This document shows positions 52,301 to 63,176 of a stretch of DNA of 64,000 nt, one piece after another. The notes under the pieces are model-generated. The model saw only the letters and a list, made by a program, of their open reading frames with translations. It searched no databases and was not told where the DNA came from. The position numbers were made by a program, and so were the translations under genes. Each line of letters begins with the position of its first letter. Positions within the stretch are counted from its first letter, which is position 1. The stretch comes from Phytoseiulus persimilis (taxonomy: Eukaryota > Arthropoda > Arachnida > Mesostigmata > Phytoseiidae): NCBI GenBank assembly GCA_037576195.1, contig CM075101.1, forward strand, positions 24,056,001-24,120,000, given 5' to 3'.

Positions 52301-54529
52301 ACTGGTTGCCACGGGAAACTCCAGGTTGAAAACACGGAAAACGTCTTCGCGAGTGTTCTCTTCCTATACACGGGCTATCTGGTGGATCTCCTGTGGGGTG
52401 TGTTTCGTAATCTTCCGAACATTCTCACAGCAGTACAGTGCTTTCTTGTTCCAGTGTTCGTGTTTGCCTCTCACATTCCTTGCTTCACGTCTCTTGTTTG
52501 ACATTTATTCCACCGAGCTTCCTCCTCCGGAGTTCAAAGTCGAATAGGCAGCTGATGTTCGCACTTTCAGCTCTGATTGCTCTCCGCGTTGGTCGCGCTT
52601 CGCTCGGCGCTGTCAACCTTAACGAGATTAGAACAAACTGTTGAACGAGCTCCGACTCCAGCAGAGCACAAAAAGCGAGAAATTAATTTTTATTGTCTCT
52701 TCATGTCGTCGCCGCGTCACTGTCGTCGAGCGAGTGTCTTGACGAGCTTTTGTCTTCATCTTTAAGGAGCACCGTTGCGTTTAATTCTTCCGGACGCTTT
52801 CCAAGGATTAGAGAGCGTCCACGAGCTCAGCCTCCGGATCACACACACCTCAATTGCGGAGCTTCCTCCTGGCCTTCTCAGGTGAACTTTGCCTTGCGTT
52901 TTGACAGCGTGGGACGGCTCTGGCTCCTGCTCGAAACTCTTCTGGGGCAGAGGAACGGGAGCTCGTCACCGAACCGTACGAGATGCTCGAAGCACGCGCT
53001 TTCCCTTCACAGTGTATCACAGATCTCAAAAATCCGAATCCGAACCAGGTACTTGACGGACGTACGATATTTATCGCTGGACCTTCGCTACAATCAGTTA
53101 CAGAGCCTATCTCCAACGGTATTGGATTCGAGGCCACTACTGTCTGCTCAGAGAGACACCCAGTTGTTGCCCGGTAAGGTTTATGTTCCTCGTGAAAAAT
53201 TCACGCATGGGGGCGTGGGGGAGTTTCGGTGCTTCTCAGTTGTCCGCTGGTGGTTGTTCCAATGATCGTCAAGGGTGTCTGTGGTTCACAATAGCGCCAG
53301 CAAGAAGAATTGTGGCAACAATCGGTTACTGAGGAGCAAGAGTATTCTCGGTGTGCTCCCAGCCGACCTTCTTATTGTCGCTTCCGACCTTTGTACATTC
53401 TCGCAATGGTTGGGCATCTCAGCTCCGGTCGGCTCGCTCCATTCAGATTTCCGACCGCGAGGATGCAGCTGTCGACTCTTGGTGCAGCGTCGCAGTCTGT
53501 GCCAACTATGCTCTTGTGGAGGTACTCTTCTCTGTATGCGGGGGAGAACAGCAAAGGAAACTGCTAAGTCTTTTGAGTTTGTCGGTCGACCTACTTGCTT
53601 TCGCAGGTGGACTCCGGGTAGATGGGAATCCTTGGCGCTGTTCCTGTGATTTAGCGTGGCTCGCTAGCTGGCTGAGGCGTTGGATTCGAGAAACAGGACG
53701 TCTACAGCGCTTCGAGGCCTCAACGGCGTTGCAGCTTCACCAGGCAGTCAGACGAGCCACCTGTTATTTGCCCAACGGAAGGTGAGCGCAAGCTTTCCTA
53801 ATGTCGGTATGCACCATGTAAGCCCTTCCATATCCCTCTCACGTTTTGAAGGGAATCATTAGATCGAAATTCAGGAACACCAACTCCGTTTTTCCCTGAG
53901 GGATCTGCTTCGGATCACTCGTCAGGAGCTTGCCCTCTCTGAATGGAGCCCAAGTGTTTCTTTTAATAGAGAGCCCAGAATAATCCTCCAGACTCCTCGC
54001 GAATTTCTCCTCCCCTTTGATGGTTGCGACCTCTTTTCTCCGAAAGCCGTCTGTTGCTTCTACAAAGGTCTAGTTTGGGCGGCCCAAGCGGTCCCTCGCC
54101 TCCTGCGATCCAGGATGAAGTTCTCACACGTGAAAATGCTGTTTTTCGACGGTAGATACAGAGAGGGACCGGGAACCGGAAGTTAAAATTCATCGCTCCG
54201 GTCACATCCGAAACTCCGCCGCTCGCTGAAACGTTGGAAATTTAGAAGCGGACTCGTTGATTCCTGTCGAGCTCCTGTGAGATTTTCTAACGATCTGTTT
54301 CTCCGATCTCATTCAGCTTCGCGACTCCGATGGAAATAACTTCCCAGCTTCCTACGGCAGATCTCTAATCGGCTCGATGCATTTCAGATCAATACCCATC
54401 GTCGAGTTTTCGTTCGAAGAAATCCAGTGTGCCATGACGGGAGCCTCAACGAACTCTGCGTATCATACACCCCCAACGATGGCGTCTTGTGTCGCTATCT
54501 TTATGTCGGTTTACATTCTAGTTACTTAG
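46303..54529 (+). CDS. Chaoptin-like leucine-rich-repeat cell-surface protein, 1,211 aa
   Basis: Nine exons: 46303-46450, 47974-48768, 48983-49152, 49459-51278, 51634-51779, 52767-52881, 53049-53173, 53607-53781, 54388-54529. All junctions are GT-AG, phases fit, and the sum is 3,636 nt. Exon 1 encodes a signal peptide (hydrophobic core LCLLSLSLQL) and an N-terminal cysteine cap (C25, C31, C33, C40). Residues 50 to about 1106 are tandem leucine-rich repeats, for example LRWLNLQRNQFSEVP and LVSLDVSETHLGLEGIP. Exon 8 is an LRR C-terminal cap (GNPWRCSCDLAWL). The last exon adds a Cys-containing end of the cap, a Ser/Thr-rich linker and a hydrophobic tail (CVAIFMSVYILVT) without a cytoplasmic domain, as in GPI-anchored proteins. 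Drosophila chaoptin is a GPI-anchored LRR adhesion protein of similar length needed for rhabdomere microvilli; other LRR surface proteins such as artichoke are alternatives. AATAAA lies 54 bp after the stop. Confidence 0.93.
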
Positions 54530-54582
54530 GGCGCAAACCATTCATAGATAGAGGAATGTTTTTGAGATGAAGGACGCAGAAC

Positions 54583-54588
54583 AATAAA
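54583..54588 (+). other. AATAAA polyadenylation signal of the LRR gene
   Basis: Canonical hexamer 54 bp after the TAG at 54527-54529. Confidence 0.75.
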
Positions 54589-54589
54589 T

Positions 54590-57500
54590 TGACAGATGAG
54601 TTGTTCGAGTTGTGGAACACTTCGGTGTTTTTTTTTTGAAGTAGTAGATCCTCCAAGCCTCCCAAGTCATTAGAATCCTTAAGGGCGCATCCAGGAGTTC
54701 GCCGTCCACTGGCTGAACAGCACTGCTGTCCATGGGCTGAAACGCACCGACGCCCACAAGCGGCTCAAAAATGGGGAACGTGCTCCATGCCGACGGCCAC
54801 AACTGCCAAGTTGACCGTATCGCGTTCATTCACAGTTCGATTATGAGTGAACCGGTTGAATAAGAAATCTTCTGTTTGGAACATCCAGTCGGAATCGGCC
54901 GCCGCTTAGAATCAAGCTTCTTCAAGTCAGGTTAGTGTAACTCCGAAAAGAGTGGTCAATATTCCCATTCAAGTTTTTCTCTTTTTTCCCGGATGCAGTT
55001 GCTGGGATGAAACAAGCATTGCTGAGGCGCTTCTGTCGCCCACCATCAACATCAACAACGGCAGCATCGGACGTTATGAGCGTTCATGGCATAAGAGCTC
55101 TCTTCGCGCTCTCAGCAAGCGGCGGACGCAGAGATAGATGCGAAACCCCCATCGACGCGGCCCGTCGACGCTTGCTTGTCCCTTATCGTAAATCGAAGCC
55201 CATTCATAAATCGCTATGCCTGCCCCCTTCGAAACAGTCACGCACACTTAATAGAGGCACGATAGCTAGCTCTGGTCATCCGCAATGGTTCCGTCGACGA
55301 CCGAGCAGAGGCTGCAAGTCCCACGCGTTCCCATCAGGAACATCGGATGCGCAGCACAACGAACGCTGTGTTTCCACAGCTCAAACGGATCTGGAACTCA
55401 GATGGGACTTCCAGAGGTGGCCAGGCGATTCGAAGATGCAGTATGAATCTCTTACGAGGCCATATTCATCCAATCTCGAGAATTCTCCGCCATGTCCAAC
55501 GGTTCCCGGGATACCACTGCAGTCCTCCACTTTTTCTGAGGTAAATCATTCCTCGCTCACTTCGGTAGTGACGGCACTCATTTTGTTGGATGTCTGTACG
55601 TCTTCCTTTTTCGACGAGTCCCGGAGTTCTGCCTGAGAATCTAATGGGACGAGTCAAGCGCTCTTCGAAATCAAGCGGTCATTGTGAAATAGACCCAGGG
55701 TATCGCAAGCCGGATCAGATCTGGAGAACATTCCTTCAAGTGATTCCGCTCGTCTTCGCACATGCGGCCTTCGGCATGATCCGAAGTTAGAGGTATTTTT
55801 TTTTTTGTCTTCTTCCACCGGGGTTCCGGAGGCGTGCTCCCGAGTCTATCCACTGAGTGTAGCTACGCCGGCATCCGCGAGACACTTCTCACTTCCTATG
55901 ACATCGACCTACCAACGATGCCTGTGTTGGCCGAGCACGAGAAAAGTCCTTGCAGGGGGATTTGTTGGCACGAGATCAGCGCTCTCTCGAGCTCTGCGGT
56001 GTGGTGCATCATTGGAGGGCTTGTTCATTGAAAGTGGGTGTGTGTGTCATCCTTTCCCTGGCACTATTATAGACTTGTTCTGAATGGGAATGCATTCTCA
56101 AAGGGCTTGCTTAATCAGCCGTGTGAGGGACGGGGTTCTGACTGATTAATGCTAAGCCAGCATCTGTCGCAGGTCCTCGGAGATACATCAGCGGAGGGCA
56201 TGTTTTCCGCTCTAACAAAAACCTTCCCGAATTCCCGCCTACGTGCTGACTGCCGACCGTGATGGAGATGCTCAAATAACGAACTGATGCGGTTCGGATT
56301 TCTCAATTTCGCTCACGTCGAGGTTCCTCTTCGACTCCCACTGACATTAACCTAATCCGGACATCGAGTGACAGCTTTTGAGAAAAATTACGCGGATAGA
56401 AGTTCCTCTGGGTGAATCGAAACGTGAGGGCTCTTCGCCGACGCAATGAGCTACTGACGCAGTACTCTTGTTCCGTAACAGGGCAGGAAGAGGAGCATAA
56501 GCCGAATATTTTCTAAACCGACGAAAACGCGCGAGCCTAATTCCCGGGAATGGAGTTTTCCATCGGACAGTGTTCCGTTCCCCAGTAGTTCCGTCAGGTT
56601 TAATGGCCGCTCGAAGCCGAAGATAAATCTTCAAGGGTGAGCCGAACCCGTGAATCTGGGGGAGCTTTTTAGGAAACTCGAGCTCTCTTCCGCTCGCTTT
56701 CTCCCCCTCAGTCACTTTTCCGTCACCGACCGGAACCAAGGGCACCTAATGACAAAATGATTACCTCTGATGGCATTGGCTCAGGCTGTCGTATGGCTCT
56801 GCACTTGATGTGCGAAAGCGATGTCGTCTCGTCCACACTACGAGAGAGTTGAACATCGCCCTGATCGGTTTCTCGGTTTTTCCCGTCGGTCTCTTCCAAA
56901 TTAGAGCTCCATCTGACTCCTGGCACCGACGGATCCCAGCAACATTCACTACCAATTTAAAAAGTCGCGAACTCTATGTATTCTTCCTCGTTGGGCATCG
57001 ACGCCCTTAAACTCGTATCGAGTATTGCCGCAAACTAACGAGCTCCCCGCGGAAGTCAGCGGAGAGACATTTTGGCCCCTGATATGTTGAGGAATGAAAG
57101 ATGAACTGCTCGACGGAAAGTGTGCGGGATTGATGACGCCTGTTCGACGCTTGCTTGACCCAGACCTCACTGAGAGAGTCCTCGCCTATGGGGATTTCGT
57201 TCGCAAGAGGAGGAGCTGCATTTGAAAACCACTTTGACACGCAAGATAAACCTTGGCCTCTTTCTCGTGTCTCACGAGTCAGAGTCCGCCTTCAAGAGAC
57301 AAACCTAAGACGGGCCTGCTTTGATCTACTAGAACACCATCGGCCTCCAATATCGGCTGCCGGCGAGATTCAGAGCGAGCCCCAAGCTTACTTCAGAGGC
57401 GTGTCTTGTTATTCAGTGGTCATTGATTTCCGGTTTGACGTAACGAGAAACGCGCCGTAGACGGATGTTCTCTGGAGCGGATTCATTCCCTTGCCTGCTT

Positions 57501-59254
57501 CCGAAGTTTGCTATACCACCTTGGCTCGTTGAATTTCATGAACTCGATGTGAGTCCGTGATGAAGGTCATGGGAGATGATGGCGATCAGTTGGAACGACT
57601 CCTTGAGACGATGCTCCTAGATCGAACGAGTACGATCCCCTCTTTGGGAAGGTGCGCTGAAAGTTGTCCGGGAAACCTCCGATTACGTTTCTTAGAAATT
57701 CGGAGCACCGTTGTACGCTCGAGGCTCACAGAGACAGGGTTAGCTCTCTCAACTCACATCTTTCTACTTTTTCCATGCAGGTGAGGAGCAAGATGGCTAA
57801 TTTCTTTGTAGTCCTCGGTTTCATGAAAGAGTTGCACTGTTGCTAGCTACTCTCTATGTACGAGATGGTCTCTCAGATCTCTCGTAATCCTGATTTTCCT
57901 AATGAAAAGAGGGACAATCGGGTCGATGATGTTCAGCGTCCGGAAACACAGTTTTTTGATTCCATTCGCCGCCGGGAAAAACACATTAGACCCCGTATTA
58001 GGGAATTCTCGCAATGGTGACAGCTCCTAAGCAACGCGTCGGCCAGCTCTGAGGATATCAGAAGTCCCCGAGCGAGCCGGACACCTGACGCAGAAAATTA
58101 CGGTTGGATGCAATAGTTCCAAACAGTGATGAAGACTCTTAGTCTTATCGTGTTGAGGTTCGTGTTGAACACTGTTTCCAGATCGATAAAGCAAGATGGT
58201 TGCCGACTCCATCTCACCGCACAGTTTCTCGCTCGCGGCAGTCGGCTCCGCAGCCTATTTGCGTTTTCTCGACAGTGCATGAGGCTTCAGGTCATCATCC
58301 TAACCCGCCTCCTCGAGTCCAGCCTTTTTCGTCGGGAGTTTTCTGTTCCAGGGAGCCGCCTTCGAATTTGGATGCGGGCTCAACGAGCGGATTCGGCTCC
58401 GAGCCAAGTCTGCGAGTTCATCCAAGTCAGAACCCATAAAATACTTCCCTCAGAAAGATTTCGTGTCTTTCGGACACAGTTGGAACCACCAGTCCGGATC
58501 CGGGTCCGGTTCCAGGAGCCGGTCCTAGGCGCGCGCAGGATCTGTTCCCAGAGATCTCGTCAGTCTGTTAGAGAGCGATCGATCTAAGGAGCGCATCGGC
58601 TTCCCCGAATTTCATCCACCAAATCACAGCCTATCAGTGCCGTTGCCAGTCGCTTCCGTGGAGCCCTCTCAGCGACTTTTCTGTAGCGTCTGTTTAGTTT
58701 TTTTTTCGCTCGTATTAGCGCGAGAGAAAGTGTTCCTGACCGAACTTCGCTTCAAAGAACAATTGTTCCCAGGAGAGCTCAGACACAAAACCGTAGAAGT
58801 TCAGTTTCAGTTTGGAGACCGACTTATTTGTCGCAACGGAATCACAAAATCGCTCCATGCGTTCCCTCTGGATCCGGCAGCTCAACGCGGCTATGGAAGA
58901 GCTGTCTACAAGCAGGGTTCCGATCATGGGAGCTGGAATCGAGCAAGGTGTCCCATACATGATCTTGTTCGAGAATTCAATAGGAAAATGAACCAACCCT
59001 CTCGGAGAGCAGACCGCTTCCAAGGCTATCGAGGAGCGGCGTTGTACGGTGACCGCAGGGTCCTCCATGATGAGAACGGGGTCAGGCTGGTTGCGAAGCA
59101 ATTCCTGAACTGCAGGAAGTGACGAGGGAGAAGATTCAAGAATGATTTCCGCGGCGATGACTAGGCTCGAGGATTTCTCACACGTCCGTTCGCCTGCGCC
59201 GGCGGCTGGCACCAGGGCGCCGCCGCTGCGCGGGAGCCTATAGCAACAGTACCG
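54590..59254. other. Intergenic, no gene supported
   Basis: A 209-codon plus-strand frame (55007-55636) follows a good acceptor (tttcccggatgcag), but the two other forward frames are also largely open across it, one ending at a donor ctgag|gtaaat near 55541, so the reading frame cannot be decided and no domain is visible. Frames on both strands at 58637-59212 are equally undecidable. Short T runs occur at 54628-54637 and 55798-55806. Confidence 0.4.
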
Positions 59255-59449
59255 ATATTTGTGTTGCTGCCCCCGAACTTGACTTGGTTCAAACAGATGA
59301 AATCAGCGTGGAGGCGAGTGCTCAAGCAATGGAAACGCAAATTCAGAGGGTATTCACTAAAAACCAAGCTTTCGAGGGAGCTTCCTGAGGCAATGACCAA
59401 CGTTGGAGGCGGGATGATGTCCAACGCGATGTCTGGTTTTGGAACTTGA
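59255..59449 (+). pseudogene. Pogo/Tigger-like transposase fragment (DDE_1 C-terminal part)
   Basis: The frame reads IFVLLPPNLTWFKQMKSAWR followed by RVLKQWKRKFRGYSL and ends at TGA 59447-59449. In pogo/Tigger (CENP-B-like) transposases the DDE domain has a segment LPPNxTH, then QPLDVxVFGPLKxxWRxVLxxWK. Here LPPN is followed almost at once by WFKQMKSAWRRVL, so about ten residues including the QPLD block are missing, and the sequence upstream in this frame does not match the catalytic core. It is therefore a short remnant. Family recalled from memory, not searched. Confidence 0.6.
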
Positions 59450-60210
59450 GGAATTCACCCTTTGGCTAGTTCCCGGATGCTACATGAGCTCCCCATGCGA
59501 CTCTTATGAACCATTGCCGGACGCCAGTGGTGTCGTGAGCTCGTGGAAAACTTAAAATCGACGAGGAACGCAGCATCTCTGAGATCAGCGGCAAAGGGAA
59601 GGGGCTGGGCTCTGACCTTGGTTTCTGGGGGAAAGGTTCTGAAAGAGGGGACAAGCAGGGCACCGAGCTCAACAAAGTCTGAGGAGCCGAGAGCGGTCGT
59701 AATGCTTGATATCAGGGACAATATTTACATCCTATGTCAGTATCAGACTGAATCAGGAAGAAGGGAAGGAGGTTCGTCGGCAGGGTTGTCGCGCCGATTT
59801 TGGAGAATCTTTCGGAATTCAAATCTTCCAGATTCAGAAGGAGTATTGAGCAAATCATTCCCTTCATTCCCCCGTAGCAGACATCATCAATCTTAACGAT
59901 GATAATGTGGAGCAGATATTTACCGCTTTACCAGGGGAGAGAGGTCGAATAATATCCGAGCACGTCAAGCCCAGAGGTTTTTTTTGTGAGATCCGCCTTC
60001 GAAATTTTCGGATAAAATTGATTGCTCTGGGTAAAAGGCTGTCGATCTGTACAGGGTGGTCAACACGAGACGGGAATGGTCTCACCCTTCGTTCTTTCGC
60101 TCATTACTTGGTGAAAATTGGTTCGATTCTAGAAATTCCCTTTGCGATCGATTGGTGGGAGGATGACGCATCTTCCCTCTTCCAAATCCGTCGATCGGTC
60201 GAGAATTGAA
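59450..60210. other. Intergenic, no gene supported
   Basis: Nothing coding that I can support. It may include further remains of the pogo-like element or flanks of the palindromic element that follows. Confidence 0.45.
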
Positions 60211-60450
60211 GAGCCCAGATCCAGAAGGTCGAAACCCCAGATTTCTCAAAGTCGAGTTTTCAGTCGGAGATTCATCGAACAGATTTCCGACCACGTTATT
60301 TTGCGCTTCCCTTGTAAGCATAAGAAGTGAAGAGAAACCGAGTTTCCGAGGACAGCGCGAAATAACATCGTCGGAAATCGGTTCGATGAATTCCTGACTG
60401 GAAACTCGTCGATTAGAAATTCGGAGTTACGAAGTTTCGAATCTGGGCTC
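60211..60450. mobile_element. 240-bp palindromic (foldback MITE-like) element
   Basis: 60211-60306 and 60355-60450 are 96-bp inverted repeats of each other with roughly three-quarters or more identity by eye, around a 48-bp spacer. Shared blocks include GAGCCCAGAT at the outer ends, GATTTCCGAC and TTCATCGAAC. There is no coding capacity. Similarity may extend weakly beyond both ends, and I could not define a target duplication, so the exact ends are uncertain. A transcript would fold into a long imperfect hairpin. Confidence 0.8.
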
Positions 60451-61471
60451 TCCATTTCCTGGGGAAGCTCGGGAAATGCTTTTCTTTTTTCGACCTCCCT
60501 CAAAAATTCGCCCGAGAAACGTCTCGGAGAGGGGGGTCCTTGGGGTTTTCATCAATTACAGAAGAATATCCGTTCAAGTCAACCGATCGAGCAGCCCGTG
60601 CATGGGAATGTATTCATATTGATCGTGATATCCTAGTTGATGGCGGATAAGATGGTATCGCAATAGCCACCAACCCGGGGCGATCCAATGGCTTTTGGGC
60701 GAAAGAGAACAAGAGGACAGCATAGCGATAGGAGTCTGACTTTTTCTTAGAGTAGATAAGGCTCTGGTGTATGATATCAAAATATACTCCCAATTCCTCA
60801 AAGTTTTCTAGAGAGACCTCTAGAAATGTATCACGATCACCCCCTTAACGGTACAAGATAATCACTGCTGTCCACGATACCGAGTGTATCAACTTGTTGT
60901 CAAATTGTTCAGTTGACGGAGACAACGGCCATCTCGGTCATTACCCACCATAATGACTAGAGCTTGGGAGTTCGGACAATTTTTAAGAAACTGCTCCATC
61001 AATCGCCTGAGAATTGTCCGTTGCAACCGAGGTATAATATCGAAAAATAGCCGAAAGTCAGAAAAAAAGACCTAGGGTCAGCTTCAAATCATGTTTCGTC
61101 CTCGGATACCGTGAGCGGAAGCTCGACAAACATTCTCGTCCTCTGCTCGCATCCCCACGAGATGTATTCTAGGCCGTGGTGGTTGGAGGTGCATAACGAA
61201 TAACAGTTTTCAGGGTTTCTCCGTGGAATGACTCCATTGCAAGTGATATGATACGAGAGACGGGAGTAGAACTCGAGAACTAAGTCTCCGATGCGAAAAT
61301 CTGCAAGGGATTCCAAGTCTCTTGTCTAGGACATGGAATCTGCTTCTCCGCTGGTTTTCATTGTGCTGCTCTCTCCCGCCTTCCACGATAGGCTCACTCC
61401 AAGTGCTTAGATCTGATTGCCCGGAGAAAATTGGAATCATGTAAGATGAACCTTTATCTTCGTTTTCTCAG
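60451..61471. other. Intergenic, no gene supported
   Basis: No convincing coding sequence. It ends with a good acceptor (cgttttctcag at 61461-61471) that may belong to the candidate exon beginning at 61472. Confidence 0.45.
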
Positions 61472-62936
61472 GGATATCGGAGATGGGAGACGCCCGGACG
61501 CCTCATATCGAGAGCAATGCTGCTCGCTACGAGAGTGGTTCGATCTGGGGGGCCAGTAAGCTTCGCAACGGTTATTTAACCGCGGTTAATAACCGCAATA
61601 ACCGCGAGCGTATTGCGGTCATAACCGCATTTAACCGCAATTTTCCGAAACGTATGATTTTTCGAGAAAGCGTCGCGTCTGATGAGCGTACTCTGGCTGG
61701 GAATCTGGAATTAGGTGCTGAGCGATCGAAGAGGAATGAATTGTTTCTAGAACTGTGACATCTTATGTGATGACTCCCGTTAAACCAAGTTCGTACACGC
61801 TCCTGGAAGCAGGACCTGGCTAGCAATTATACCTGGACACATCACACATCAGGAATAGCCTACCCATGACCCCATGAGCAAGCCGTTCAAGGAATCGAAA
61901 AGCCAGCATCGGAGGCGGAAGGCTCGATTTTCCAGAGCTTTGCGCATTTGGTAGGATCAGGGAACAGAGCACAGCGGAAGTAGCTATTTTGTGGGTTGCA
62001 TCCCCGTTGGAAGGCATCGATAAAAGAATTGTGATGAAGTCCGACCAGAAAACGGCTATCTCTCGTGCACTGTTCGGAACGGAGGACATACGCCCTTTTC
62101 AAATTCGATAACGGTGATATCGAAGCCGGGAGCAGTAATTTGGAGCCAGACAAAAATTGGAAGCACCTCAAAAGACGACCTCGAGGATTCCCAATGAAAA
62201 AAAAATCGAGAATCAAGACGTGGAATTTACGTGAGTCATCTCAACCCAACAAGGAAGCATGCCTTTGGGCACTCTTTGCTCGTCAAACCCTGCAGAAATC
62301 GGCGCCGCTTCCACATCTCAGAGTTTGCAAAGCTTCCTCAGCGGATCGTGAGGAGTTGAACGCGAAACTGGTGACTACATTCATCGGACGGGGGGCTTCA
62401 GAATACAAGATGATCTCTCCGGCATCGGGATAATTTGGCAAAGATTCCGCGACGAGAAACATTCAACCAATGTCCCCGGCCCCATCTGATCGAGGTCGAG
62501 TTGTAACAAACGAGTCTTTATGAGATGTGTTTTGAGATCTCGTTGTATCCGTTCATAATGGAACCCTCTTCCTGATAAAAGAGGAGAAACTTCCTGGAAA
62601 TCTTCCAGGCAGCATTCTTCCATATAACCGCGGTCATTTGCGGTTATAACCGCGGCTTTCGGTCCTCATTTTGCGGTTATGCATTTGCGGTTATCGGTTA
62701 ACCGTAACCGCGGTTATTTGCAAACCCTAGGGGCCAGTCTTCGGCGGAAGCCGTCATCCGACGCAGCTCATCGAGCACGGCGGAAAGTCAAGATTGATGA
62801 GTTTAGAAGCCCTCGAGGCAGACACAAAGTCATTGCAAAAGCGTTCGCGGAATTCAGCGATGAGTTTTTTATTCGAACAGGATGTGGAGTCTCGCCCTCG
62901 CACGGTCACGCAAGTTCATCAGACGTGCTTCCCTGA
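61472..62936 (+). CDS. Candidate exon pair split by a hAT-like insertion
   Basis: Left segment 61472-61555 follows a strong acceptor and is open in phase with ATG 61483 (MGDARTPHIESNAARYESGS). Right segment 62731-62936 continues the same frame across the insertion and ends at TGA 62934-62936, reading basic and soluble (RRKPSSDAAHRARRKVKIDE). Removing the insertion and one target-duplication copy restores one open frame. Splicing at the GT and AG formed at the insertion ends would also keep frame, adding two residues. Other forward frames are open on both sides, so coding status is not proven and no domain is recognised. Confidence 0.3.
61557..62729. mobile_element. hAT-like DNA transposon, 1,173 bp, with 8-bp target duplication
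   Basis: Flanked by perfect direct repeats GGGGCCAG at 61549-61556 and 62730-62737, the 8-bp duplication typical of hAT elements. The ends are imperfect inverted repeats: left TAAGCTTCGCAA, right (reverse complement) TAGGGTTTGCAA, each followed by dense palindromic AACCGCGGTTA / TAACCGC subrepeats (61570-61640 and 62625-62722). No hAT transposase or BED finger is visible, so it is non-autonomous. The interior carries a 122-codon open frame. Confidence 0.85.
62065..62433 (+). CDS. Open frame inside the hAT-like element, 122 aa
   Basis: ATG to TAA, with a protein-like first half (YALFKFDNGDIEAGSSNLEP, then Lys/Arg-rich RRPRGFPMKKKSRIK) ending near a donor-like ttac|gtgagt at 62229. The opening resembles the short beta-rich modules, with a pattern like FxDGxxEV, seen at the start of some arthropod repeat-encoded proteins, but the match is weak. 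It could be a captured host exon or chance. No catalytic residues are visible. Confidence 0.3.
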   Translation: MHCSERRTYALFKFDNGDIEAGSSNLEPDKNWKHLKRRPRGFPMKKKSRIKTWNLRESSQPNKEACLWALFARQTLQKSAPLPHLRVCKASSADREELNAKLVTTFIGRGASEYKMISPASG

Positions 62937-63176
62937 GATGTGCAAGAGAGAGAGAGACATCTCTGTGATTAGGAATACAGTTCCAGTTTCTTCCCATCCA
63001 TCCCTTTCCCCGCGGGTTCAAAAACGTTATGAAATAGTATGTCTACCTGATTTGGGGGAACTTCCCATCGGACCAACAATAAACCTCCAACGTTCTGGAT
63101 TAAATTATACTCCTGATGAGATCCTTTTTGCCTGAGGCCTGTACAATCACACTCGACACCGATCCGACACAAGATA

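Noticed and set aside
55007..55636. 209-codon plus-strand open frame after a good acceptor
   Set aside because: All three forward frames are largely open here, so length is not evidence; no recognisable domain. Kept only as a note.
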